This document shows positions 18,017 to 28,277 of a DNA stretch of 64,000 nucleotides, in pieces (position 1 is the first letter of the stretch; every line of letters begins with the position of its first letter). The DNA is from Oscillospiraceae bacterium. GTDB taxonomy: Bacteria; Bacillota; Clostridia; Oscillospirales; Oscillospiraceae. The stretch lies in contig CACZDN010000002.1 in the NCBI GenBank assembly GCA_902779945.1, positions 1-64,000 of the forward strand. The letters are read 5' to 3'. The notes beneath the pieces were generated by a model. That model was given only the letters and a program-made list of their open reading frames with translations, ran no database searches and had not been told where the DNA came from. The position numbers and the translations under genes are program-made.

Positions 18017-19609
18017 ATGCCGGACTATAAAAAAGAAATCGAAAGACGCAGGACCTTTGCCATCATCTCGCACCCTGACGCGGGCAAGACGACGCTGACC
18101 GAAAAGCTGCTGCTCTACGGCGGGGCGATCCAGCTGGCGGGCTCCGTCAAGGGAAAAGCTACCGCGCGGCACGCTGTTTCAGACTGGATGGAACTGGAAA
18201 AACAGCGCGGCATCTCCATCACCTCGTCCGTCATGCAGTTCGAGTACGAGGGCTACTGCATCAATATCCTCGACACCCCGGGACACCAAGACTTTTCCGA
18301 GGACACCTACCGCACGCTCATGGCGGCGGACTCCGCCGTCATGGTCATCGATGCCGCCAAGGGCATTGAGCCGCAGACCAGAAAGCTCTTCAAAATCTGC
18401 GCCATGCGTCACATCCCCATCTTCACCTTCATCAACAAGCTCGACCGCGAGGCCAGAAGCCCCTATGATCTGATGCAGGAGCTGGAGACGGAGTTCGGCA
18501 TCGGCACCTATCCCATGAACTGGCCCATCGGCTGCGGCCAGGATTTTAAGGGTGTCTACGACCGCGAGCGCCGTGAGATCCTCGCCTTCAACGAGTTCCA
18601 CCGCGGTCAGAGCAAAATCAGAGCCATCGAGTGCCGCATGGATGAGACCGAAAAGCTGGACGGGCTCATAGGACACCGTCTGCGCGAGCAGCTTGCCGAC
18701 GATATTGAGCTGCTGGACGGCGCAGGATATGAGTTCGATATTGAAGAAGTTCGCAAGGGCCGCCTCAGCCCCGTGTTCTTCGGCTCCGCCCTCAACAACT
18801 TCGGCGTCGAGCCCTTCCTTGAGAGCTTTTTGAAGATGACCATGCCGCCCCTGCCGCGCATTTCGAGCGACGATATTGTCGATCCCATGGACCCGCGCTT
18901 CTCGGCCTTCGTCTTCAAGATCCAGGCCAACATGAACAAGGCCCACCGCGACCGCATCGCCTTCATGCGCATCTGCTCCGGCCGCTTTGAGCGCGACAGG
19001 GAATACTACCACGTCCAGGCCGGCAAGGCCCTGCGCCTCGCCCAGCCGCAGCAGCTCATGGCCCAGGACCGCGCCATTATCGACGAGGCCTACGCCGGCG
19101 ATATCATCGGCGTCTTTGACCCCGGCGTCTTCTCCATCGGCGACACGATCTGCGAGAAGGGCATGGACGTCTGCTTCGAGGGCATCCCCACCTTTGCGCC
19201 CGAGCATTTCGCGGGCGTGGAGCGTATCGACACCATGAAGCGCAAGCAGTTTGAAAAGGGCATCATGCAGATTGCCCAGGAGGGCGCGATCCAGATCTTC
19301 CACGAGCCGTATACCGGTGTGGAGGAGGTCATCGTCGGCGTCGTGGGCGTGCTGCAGTTCGAGGTGCTGGAATACCGCCTGCGCACGGAGTACGGGGTGG
19401 AGATCCGCCGCCGTTCCATGCCGTACGAGCTTGTCCGCTGGGTGGAAAACGAGGACATCCGCATTGCCGACCTCAATCTCACCAGCGACACCAAATGGGT
19501 TCAGGATTTCAAGGGCAACAACCTGCTGCTTTTCACCTCCGACTGGTGCGTCAACTGGGCGCTGCAAAAGAACGAGGGCCTGCGCCTTCGGGAGTTCAAC
19601 CGGGACTGA
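18017..19609 (+). CDS. prfC: Peptide chain release factor 3
   Basis: A 530-residue translational GTPase that removes RF1/RF2 from the ribosome after termination. G1 is SHPDAGKTTL near residues 18-27; the switch II/G3 region is ILDTPGHQDF, G4 is NKLD, and the typical RF3 insertion GRLSPVFFGSALNNFG follows. The C-terminal domain includes VVGVLQFEVLEYRL. The ATG used has AAGGAAG seven bases upstream, and the promoter above fits it. Full length. Confidence 0.96.
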   Translation: MPDYKKEIERRRTFAIISHPDAGKTTLTEKLLLYGGAIQLAGSVKGKATARHAVSDWMELEKQRGISITSSVMQFEYEGYCINILDTPGHQDFSEDTYRTLMAADSAVMVIDAAKGIEPQTRKLFKICAMRHIPIFTFINKLDREARSPYDLMQELETEFGIGTYPMNWPIGCGQDFKGVYDRERREILAFNEFHRGQSKIRAIECRMDETEKLDGLIGHRLREQLADDIELLDGAGYEFDIEEVRKGRLSPVFFGSALNNFGVEPFLESFLKMTMPPLPRISSDDIVDPMDPRFSAFVFKIQANMNKAHRDRIAFMRICSGRFERDREYYHVQAGKALRLAQPQQLMAQDRAIIDEAYAGDIIGVFDPGVFSIGDTICEKGMDVCFEGIPTFAPEHFAGVERIDTMKRKQFEKGIMQIAQEGAIQIFHEPYTGVEEVIVGVVGVLQFEVLEYRLRTEYGVEIRRRSMPYELVRWVENEDIRIADLNLTSDTKWVQDFKGNNLLLFTSDWCVNWALQKNEGLRLREFNRD

Positions 19610-19622
19610 GAGGGGGACAGGC

Positions 19623-20234
19623 ATGGCGGACGGGATCAAAATCGAAATCTTTAAGCAGAAAAACGCCGACGAGCTCACGCGGGCCTTTGCAGACCCGACC
19701 TCGAAGCTCGAGACCGGCAGTGCCGCTGCCGTGACCGCGGCGTTGTCGGCGGCTCTTTTCGCGCGGGCGGCAAGCCTCACGCAGAGGGAACAAACCGGGC
19801 ATGAGCGCGTCAACTATATTGTCCGCAACGCGGAGATCCTGAGAAATTACATGGTCCACCTCATCGACGAGGATGTCAATTCCCGCGGCCCTCTGCGCCG
19901 CGCGATGAAGGAGGGAAAAGCGCTGGAGATCGAGGCCGCGCGCGAGCCCGCCGTCGCCATCTGCGGCGAAATCATCAACATGATGGCCCAGGCACTCGGG
20001 CTTATGAAGGAGCTCTGCCCCCTCTGCCCGAAGGACGCCCTGCACTATGTCGGCGAAGCGGCGGAGCTTGCCATGGCTGCCATCCGCAGCGCGCGGCTTT
20101 TTATCGTGAATCTCTCTGACAAGAGTACGGACGAAACCTACCGCTTTGTCGTCCGCCGCGAGAACGAGATCACGCTGAATGCCTGCATCGTGCTTGAAAA
20201 TGAGATCCTTGCCGCGGTCGAGGCGGGAATATAA
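19623..20234 (+). CDS. Cyclodeaminase/cyclohydrolase-family protein (FTCD_C, FchA-like)
   Basis: A 203-residue all-helical protein. The family covers methenyl-tetrahydrofolate cyclohydrolases (FchA) and the cyclodeaminase half of formiminotransferase. Diagnostic features are the early KLETGSAAAVTAALSAAL (Gly-Ser-Ala folate-loop region, residues about 29-46) and the long amphipathic helices that follow. It begins 13 bases after prfC with AGGGGGA ahead of ATG. With formate-THF ligase elsewhere in the window it would fit one-carbon metabolism, but the reaction is inferred from the family only. Confidence 0.8.
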   Translation: MADGIKIEIFKQKNADELTRAFADPTSKLETGSAAAVTAALSAALFARAASLTQREQTGHERVNYIVRNAEILRNYMVHLIDEDVNSRGPLRRAMKEGKALEIEAAREPAVAICGEIINMMAQALGLMKELCPLCPKDALHYVGEAAELAMAAIRSARLFIVNLSDKSTDETYRFVVRRENEITLNACIVLENEILAAVEAGI

Positions 20235-20254
20235 AACCGAAGGGGGAGCGCGCC

Positions 20255-20965
20255 ATGGACGAAAAAATCGCGAAGCTCAAAGACTGGATCGCCGGGAGCG
20301 ACAACATCGTCTTCTTCGGCGGGGCCGGCGTCAGCACGGAGAGCGGCATTCCCGACTTCCGCAGCGTGGACGGCCTGTACAATCAAAAGTGGAAATACCC
20401 GCCCGAGACCATCCTGAGCCACAGCTTTTTTGAACGCTATCCCGAGGAGTACTACCGCTTCCACCGGGAGAAGCTCGTCATCGACGGGGTTAAGCCGAAC
20501 CGCTGTCATCTGCGCCTTGCGGAGCTGGAAAAAGAGGGGAAGCTCCGCGCCGTCGTCACGCAGAACATCGACGGGCTCCATCAGGCTGCGGGCAGTGTGA
20601 ACGTGCTGGAGCTGCACGGCAGTATCCTGCGGGCCTACTGCTCCCGCTGCCGCAGACCGTACGACGCAGACCTCATGAACCACGGCACGGGCGTGCCGCG
20701 CTGCGGCTGCGGCGGAGTGATCCGGCCCGACATTGTGCTCTATGAGGAGCAGCTTGACAACGACGTGATCATGCGTTCCATCCAGTATATCCGAAACACC
20801 GATGTGCTCATCGTCGGCGGCACCTCGCTCAAGGTCTACCCCGCGGCGGGCCTCATCAACTATTACCGGGGGAGTAAGCTGGTGCTCATCACACGCAGCA
20901 GCACCCCGGCGGAGGCCGACCTCACCATACACGGCAAGATCGGTGAGGTCTTTGCGCAGGTCTGA
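20255..20965 (+). CDS. cobB: NAD-dependent protein deacetylase, sirtuin (CobB)
   Basis: A 236-residue SIR2 enzyme that removes acyl groups from lysine using NAD. NAD-binding GAGVSTESGIPDFR lies at residues 23-36, TQNIDGLH at 102-109, and the catalytic His121 in ELHG. A zinc site is formed by Cys129, Cys132, Cys150 and Cys152. The next motif, VGGTSLKVYPAAGLI, completes the Rossmann fold. All catalytic positions are present. It lies between the cyclodeaminase-like gene and tmk on the same strand, 20 and 29 bases from them. Confidence 0.95.
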   Translation: MDEKIAKLKDWIAGSDNIVFFGGAGVSTESGIPDFRSVDGLYNQKWKYPPETILSHSFFERYPEEYYRFHREKLVIDGVKPNRCHLRLAELEKEGKLRAVVTQNIDGLHQAAGSVNVLELHGSILRAYCSRCRRPYDADLMNHGTGVPRCGCGGVIRPDIVLYEEQLDNDVIMRSIQYIRNTDVLIVGGTSLKVYPAAGLINYYRGSKLVLITRSSTPAEADLTIHGKIGEVFAQV

Positions 20966-20994
20966 GCGCATCAATCCAAAGGACAGGTTAGAAC

Positions 20995-21672
20995 ATGGCG
21001 AAAGGAAAGCTGATCGTTCTGGAGGGCATCGACGGCAGCGGCAAGTCCGCGCAGTACCGCCAGCTCTGCGCCCGAATGGAACAGGACAAAATTGCGTATA
21101 ATCACATCGTGTTCCCCCGCTACGACAGGGAGAGCAGCGCGCTGATCCGCCTGTATCTGGGCGGGGCCTTCGGAAGAAGGCCGGAGGACGTAAACGCCTA
21201 CACCGCCTCTGCCTTCTACGCCGTAGACCGCTTCGCCTCCTACCGGGACGACTGGGGCGCGGCCTATGAGAGAGGCGGGCTCATCCTCTCGGACCGCTAT
21301 ACCACCTCGAACGCGGTACATCAGGGCAGCAAGCTCCCCGACGACGAGCTGCCGGATTTCTTCCGCTGGCTCGCCGATCTGGAATACAACAAGATGGGCC
21401 TGCCGGAGCCGGACCTCGTGATCTATCTGGACGTGGACCTGGAGACCTCCCGCCGGCGTATGCGGCAGCGGGAGGAGCGGACCCACACGAGCGCCGACAT
21501 CCACGAGAAGGACAGCGGCTATCTGCAACGCTGTCTGCACACGGCGGACATGGCGTGCCGGCATTACGGCTGGAAGCGCATCCCCTGGCTCAAGGACGGC
21601 GTCGAGCGGGACCTGGACGAAAAGAACGGCGAGATCTATCGCATTATTCTTGACGAGCTCGCAAACAGGTAA
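20995..21672 (+). CDS. tmk: Thymidylate kinase
   Basis: A 225-residue P-loop kinase converting dTMP to dTDP. Walker A is EGIDGSGKS (residues 9-17), the DR-Y/S motif is SDRYTTSN near 101, and the lid region has RRRMRQREER. The sequence is closer to the longer clostridial type than to the E. coli type, so a broader nucleotide range cannot be excluded. Last gene of the prfC-tmk run, followed by a short hairpin. Confidence 0.9.
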   Translation: MAKGKLIVLEGIDGSGKSAQYRQLCARMEQDKIAYNHIVFPRYDRESSALIRLYLGGAFGRRPEDVNAYTASAFYAVDRFASYRDDWGAAYERGGLILSDRYTTSNAVHQGSKLPDDELPDFFRWLADLEYNKMGLPEPDLVIYLDVDLETSRRRMRQREERTHTSADIHEKDSGYLQRCLHTADMACRHYGWKRIPWLKDGVERDLDEKNGEIYRIILDELANR

Positions 21673-21674
21673 AG

Positions 21675-21698
21675 AGGCCCCTGGACGGGGCCCCTTTC
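21675..21698 (+). terminator. Stem-loop after tmk
   Basis: GGCCCC pairs with GGGGCC around five bases, followed by CCTTTC. The T tract is weak, but the position between convergent genes fits a terminator. Confidence 0.5.
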
Positions 21699-21704
21699 GG
21701 ATGT

Positions 21705-21857
21705 TCAGTTGCAGCAGCCGCAGCCGTTGTTGTTTCCGCAGCCGCAGCCGCAGTCATTGCCGCAGCCGTTGCCGCAGCCGTTGCCGCAGCCGAAGAGAAT
21801 GATGATCAGGATGATGAGCCAGAGCGTGTTATTGTTGTTACAACCGTTGCAGAACAT
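21705..21857 (-). CDS. 50-residue Cys/Gly/Asn-rich single-span membrane peptide
   Basis: The peptide begins MFCNGCNNNN, has one hydrophobic segment (TLWLIILIIILFG) and ends in a tail made almost only of Cys, Gly, Asn and Asp (CGNGCGNGCGNDCG, then more of the same). There are 11 Cys in 50 residues. The ATG has AAAGGATG eight bases upstream. Similar tiny Cys/Gly-rich membrane peptides are seen in spore-forming Clostridia and recall the YjcZ-type spore proteins, but no function is known. Metal binding, disulfide cross-linking in the spore coat, or a role in membrane stress are all possible. The low-complexity repeats are genuine codons and not a simple DNA repeat. Confidence 0.6.
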   Translation of the reverse strand: MFCNGCNNNNTLWLIILIIILFGCGNGCGNGCGNDCGCGCGNNNGCGCCN

Positions 21858-22032
21858 AGTTGCATCCTTTCTCCGCACGTGAGCTGTCGCAGACCCGTGA
21901 TACCGTGCGGGGGAACAACGGGACTTTATCCTCTCAAACAGCGCCGCACCGCAGCGCTCATGCCATCTTATGACAGGAGCCCTTGCGCTGTCACAGGCTC
22001 TCCATTTTTCCACGCACGATAAGGAGCAAAAC

Positions 22033-23379
22033 ATGCCCGACGAACTTGAAAAAATCAATCAGATCTTCCGCATCCACGACGAGCAGAAGCGTCCCGCGAG
22101 AAAGCGCGGGGAAGAGCCGCAGCCGCCGAAGCAGGACCCGGGACAGAGCGCGAAGAAGACCCCCCTGCAGGCGATGGACGAGCTGCTGATCGACGCCTCG
22201 GGCAAGGAGGCGCGCAACTACACCGGCGACGCCGAGTCCGAGCGCGACTACCGCCCCGTCCGCCAGAGCCATGAGTACCACTCCGGTTGCCTGGGCGGCC
22301 TGATGTTTTTTACCTTCATTGTCTGCGTCAGCATCGTGCTGGCCTGTCTCGCCTGGATGGCGGCAAGCGACATGCTGGCCCTGAACAAGGAGAGCTTCAC
22401 CGCCGTCGTCACCCTGCCGAGCAGCATCTTCCAGTCCGAGACCGTCGACAAGATCGACGAGGACGGAAAAAAGGTGGGCACCAAGCGCGTCACCCACGCG
22501 GACATGGACTATGTGGCGGACGTGCTCAAGGACGCGGGGCTGATCCAGTACAAGTGGCTCTTTACGCTCTTCTGCAAGATCTCCACTGCCGACCAGAAGG
22601 TGAGCCCAGGCGAATATGAGCTGCGCTCCTCCTACGACTACCGCGCCCTGATCCAGCACATGCGGGCCGGTTCCTCCTCCACGGTCACCGTCGTCGTGAC
22701 CATCCCGGAAGGCTTCAAGCTGCACCAGATCTTCATGCGCCTGGAGGAAAACGGCGTCTGCGATTACAACGACCTCATGGAGGATGCCGCCGGCACCGAT
22801 TATAACTACGACTTCCTGGAGCTGTCGGAGGGGGAGGGCGCCTACCGGCTCGAGGGCTTCCTGTTCCCGGACACCTATGAGTTCTACGTCGGGATGCAGG
22901 GCTCGAGCGCAATCAACAAGATGCTCGAAAACTTCCATCGCCGCATCACCGAGGAGATGTACGCCCGCGCCGAGGAGATCGGCATGACCATGTACGACGT
23001 GCTCAAGGTCGCGTCCCTGATCGAAAAGGAGGCCGGCAACGACGATGAGCGCGCGCTGATCGCATCCGTCATCTACAACCGCCTGAACGCCGGCATCGTC
23101 CTCGGCATCGACGCATCGGTCCTCTATCCCTACAACGACCACGAGGGCGCGCCGACGGCCGAAATGCTCGAGCGGGACGACGCCTACAACACGCGCATCC
23201 GCAGCGGCCTGCCGCCCACGCCGATCTGCAGCCCGGGTCTCGCGTCCATCGCGGCGGCCCTCTATCCCGAGAGCACGAACTACTTCTATTACGCCCTGGA
23301 CACCGAGGCGGGCGTCCACAGATTCTTTACCAACGATACGGAGTTCAATAACTTTGTTGCTTCACAAAATTATTCGTAA
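22033..23379 (+). CDS. mltG: Endolytic peptidoglycan transglycosylase MltG
   Basis: A 448-residue membrane-anchored lytic transglycosylase that cuts nascent glycan strands. The N-terminal 85 residues are charged and cytoplasmic, followed by one membrane span (FFTFIVCVSIVLACLAW). A LysM-like module and the YceG domain follow, with the catalytic Glu in VASLIEKEAGND near residue 329 and the late signature GLPPTPICSPG. The ATG used has AAGGAG seven bases upstream; an extension to 21970 has no ribosome site. The last 26 bases overlap the U32 gene. Confidence 0.92.
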   Translation: MPDELEKINQIFRIHDEQKRPARKRGEEPQPPKQDPGQSAKKTPLQAMDELLIDASGKEARNYTGDAESERDYRPVRQSHEYHSGCLGGLMFFTFIVCVSIVLACLAWMAASDMLALNKESFTAVVTLPSSIFQSETVDKIDEDGKKVGTKRVTHADMDYVADVLKDAGLIQYKWLFTLFCKISTADQKVSPGEYELRSSYDYRALIQHMRAGSSSTVTVVVTIPEGFKLHQIFMRLEENGVCDYNDLMEDAAGTDYNYDFLELSEGEGAYRLEGFLFPDTYEFYVGMQGSSAINKMLENFHRRITEEMYARAEEIGMTMYDVLKVASLIEKEAGNDDERALIASVIYNRLNAGIVLGIDASVLYPYNDHEGAPTAEMLERDDAYNTRIRSGLPPTPICSPGLASIAAALYPESTNYFYYALDTEAGVHRFFTNDTEFNNFVASQNYS

Positions 23380-24583
23380 CGATTTTGAGCTGCTTGCCCC
23401 CGCCGGGGACCGGGAGCGGCTCGAGATGGCCCTGTGCTACGGCGCGGACGCCGTCTATCTGGCGGGTGAGGAATTCGGCCTGCGGGCCGCCGCCGGCAAT
23501 TTCAAAAGAGACGCGCTCAAAGACGCGGTTGCGCTCGCGCACGGGCTGGGGCGGCGGGTCTATGTGACCTGCAACACCCTGCCGCGCGAGGACGAGCTGC
23601 AGCGTCTTCCGGACTACCTCCGCTTCTTGCAGGAGGCGGGACCGGACGCGCTCATCATCGCGGATCTCGGCGTGCTGGCCCTCGCAAAGCGCTTCGCCCC
23701 GGGTCTCAGACTGCATGTGAGCACGCAGCTCGGCGTCGTCAACAGCGCGACGGCGAACGTGCTTTTCGCCATGGGCGCGGATACGGTGGTGCTCGCGCGG
23801 GAGCTCACGCTCGACGAGATCCGGTGCATCCGCGCCAACACGCCCCCGGAGCTCCGACTCGAGGCTTTTGTTCACGGGGCGATGTGCGTGTCCTTCTCCG
23901 GTCGCTGCCTGCTCTCCAACTACCTGACGGGGCGCGACGGCAACCGGGGCGAGTGCGCCCAGCCCTGCCGCTGGAAGTACAGTCTCGTGGAGGAAAAGCG
24001 CCCCGGACAGTACTTCGACGTCGTGGAGGACGGCGGCAGCTACATCATGAACTCCAACGACCTCTGCATGATCCGGCACCTGCAGGGTCTGGCGGAGGCA
24101 GGTGTCACCAGCTTCAAGATCGAGGGGCGCATGAAGTCCGCCTATTACGCTGCCGTCATCACGAACGCCTACCGCCACGCGCTGGACGCCGTCGCGGCGG
24201 GCGACCCGGTGCCGGAGCTCTGGGTGAGGGAGACCGAAATGGTCAGCCACCGCCCGTACTGCACCGGCTTTTATCTGGGAAACGAGCCGGGCGAGCATTA
24301 CGCGGGTACTTACGAGACAGGCGCGGACATCGTGGCCGTCGTGGAGCGCTGCGGCGAGGACGGAGACGCCGTTGTAACCCAGAGGAACAAATTCCTCACG
24401 GGAGACGAGCTTGAGCTTCTGACCCCCGAGGGAGAGCCGGTACGCTTCACGGTCGGAGAGCTCTTCAACGCCGAGGGTGAGGCAATCTCCGACGCCCGCC
24501 ACCCGATGATGGAGCTGCACATGCGCCTGCCGAAGCAGGCCCCGCGGCTCTCGATCCTTAGAAAACGCAGATTGAACCCTTGA
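23354..24583 (+). CDS. U32 family peptidase / tRNA hydroxylation protein
   Basis: A 409-residue U32 protein. Members act as collagenase-like peptidases or, better supported, in 5-hydroxyuridine formation on tRNA (TrhP type). The start region ELLAPAGDRERLEMALCYGADAVY is canonical, as are FVHGAMCVSFSGRC with the conserved Cys and ECAQPCRWKY. There is no ATG; TTG at 23354 (GGAG ten bases upstream, or the next TTG) is the likely start, overlapping mltG and implying coupled translation. The stop overlaps the -35 box of the alaS promoter. Confidence 0.88.
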   Translation: MLLHKIIRNDFELLAPAGDRERLEMALCYGADAVYLAGEEFGLRAAAGNFKRDALKDAVALAHGLGRRVYVTCNTLPREDELQRLPDYLRFLQEAGPDALIIADLGVLALAKRFAPGLRLHVSTQLGVVNSATANVLFAMGADTVVLARELTLDEIRCIRANTPPELRLEAFVHGAMCVSFSGRCLLSNYLTGRDGNRGECAQPCRWKYSLVEEKRPGQYFDVVEDGGSYIMNSNDLCMIRHLQGLAEAGVTSFKIEGRMKSAYYAAVITNAYRHALDAVAAGDPVPELWVRETEMVSHRPYCTGFYLGNEPGEHYAGTYETGADIVAVVERCGEDGDAVVTQRNKFLTGDELELLTPEGEPVRFTVGELFNAEGEAISDARHPMMELHMRLPKQAPRLSILRKRRLNP

Positions 24584-24607
24584 CAAATCCGTGGCTTGTG
24601 GTAAAAT
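24580..24607 (+). promoter_or_regulatory. Promoter of the T-box-alaS transcript
   Basis: Consensus TTGACA and TAAAAT with a 16-base spacer, overlapping the stop of the U32 gene and leading directly into the T-box leader. Confidence 0.75.
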
Positions 24608-24621
24608 GCGATCTGTTCTTA

Positions 24622-24853
24622 TTTGAATAGCGCTGATGGCTGTGACGGAACGAGTCGGCGCAGGATTCCACAGAGAGGGGCCGTATGCTGAAAGGCCCTG
24701 TATCCGAGACCGACAGCCACTCCCGAGCCTCCCCGGGAAGACCGGGGCGCATGTCCGCGTTAAGGACGCTTGAGATACGGCCTGCGCCGTAATCAGGGTG
24801 GTACCGCGAATCAGACCTTCGCCCCTGTACCGGGGCGGAGGTTTTTTCTTTTC
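24622..24853 (+). promoter_or_regulatory. Alanine T-box riboswitch
   Basis: A leader RNA that reads uncharged tRNA-Ala. It has the AGAGAG and GCTGAAAG elements of stem I. The specifier GCC (24716-24718) is followed by ACTCCCGAGC, then comes the T-box core AGGGTGGTACCGCG (24796-24809), whose TGGT pairs with ACCA of the tRNA. A terminator of CGCCCC/GGGGCG type with a T6 tract lies at about 24820-24850. Uncharged tRNA-Ala stabilises the antiterminator and turns alaS on. Confidence 0.95.
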
Positions 24854-24942
24854 GCCTGCAAATGCGATAAGCGCGGGGCCTCACGCAGCTCGGCTAAAGC
24901 TGCTCACTTATTCTGTTAACACATTTTTGGAGGATATACAGT

Positions 24943-27579
<2,637 letters not shown>

Positions 27580-27591
27580 GGAGGAGGAAAC

Positions 27592-27933
27592 ATGGACAAC
27601 TGCATTTTCTGCAAGATCATCGCCGGGGACATCCCCAGCACCTGTGTGTATGAGGACGAGGACGTCTTCGCCTTTCGGGACATCAATCCCCAGGCGCCTG
27701 TCCACATCCTTGTCGTCCCGAAAGCGCACATCCCCTGCGCCGACGCGATCGATGAATCCAATTCCCGCGCCGTCGCCAAGTGCTTCGAGGCGATTGCGAA
27801 GATCGCGAAGGCCGAGGGCCTTGCAAACGGCTACCGCGTCATCAACAACTGCGGCGAGGACGGCGGGCAGACCGTTATGCACCTGCACTTCCACCTTTTG
27901 GGCGGCGTCAGCCTCGGGGAGAAAATGATTTAA
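27592..27933 (+). CDS. HIT family nucleotide hydrolase (HinT-like)
   Basis: A 113-residue histidine-triad protein, probably hydrolysing purine nucleoside phosphoramidates, including aminoacyl-AMP made by synthetases. N-terminal CIFCKIIAGDIP and the triad motif HLHFHLLGG near residues 97-105 are intact. Location behind alaS fits the known activity of Hint proteins on lysyl- and alanyl-adenylates, although the link is inference. GGAGGA precedes ATG. A MITE-like repeat begins at the base after the stop. Confidence 0.93.
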   Translation: MDNCIFCKIIAGDIPSTCVYEDEDVFAFRDINPQAPVHILVVPKAHIPCADAIDESNSRAVAKCFEAIAKIAKAEGLANGYRVINNCGEDGGQTVMHLHFHLLGGVSLGEKMI

Positions 27934-28092
27934 GGCGACACCGCATAATTCGGTGAGAGCGAATCCTGAGAAAAATTGGGTTCTGATGAAGGCAATTTTT
28001 CGTAGGAATACTATGTGTATTGCAAGAAAGAGTGACAGAATCAGAGCGCAATTTTTCCAGGAGGCGCCGACGGCGGATTGTGCGGTGTTGTC
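27934..28092. repeat. MITE-like repeat, family A copy 1 (159 bp)
   Basis: Begins GGCGACACCGCATAATTCGG and ends with the near-inverted CGGATTGTGCGGTGTTGTC, 15 of 19 ends matching. It has no coding capacity. It shares interior blocks with the copies at 33386 and 41733 (CAAGAAA, AATCAGAGCGC, CAGGAGGCGCCG). It starts on the base after the HIT stop codon. Confidence 0.75.
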
Positions 28093-28121
28093 TTTTCATA
28101 CACGGCTGTCTCACGCCGTGT

Positions 28122-28207
28122 CATCCTGCGTGTAAGTGAAGGATCTTTCCGTGTAGGTTTCTGGAGAACGCAGGGAAAGATCCTTCGTCGTTTCGCTCCT
28201 CAGGATG
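28122..28207. repeat. Palindromic repeat, family B copy 1
   Basis: CATCCTG...GAAGGATCTTTCC and GGAAAGATCCTTC...CAGGATG form a large hairpin. A second copy lies at 43404. With family A copy 1 it fills the alaS-HIT to comEC gap. Confidence 0.75.
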
Positions 28208-28277
28208 GCATGGACGAGTGTTTTCATGACGACGTGGACAGACGTTCTGAGACAACAGCTTTGTGGGGGAAAACCGC

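Noticed and set aside
22100-23319. Long minus-strand frame across mltG
   Set aside because: Opposite-strand shadow of the real gene, with Val/Asp/Gly-rich low-complexity sequence.
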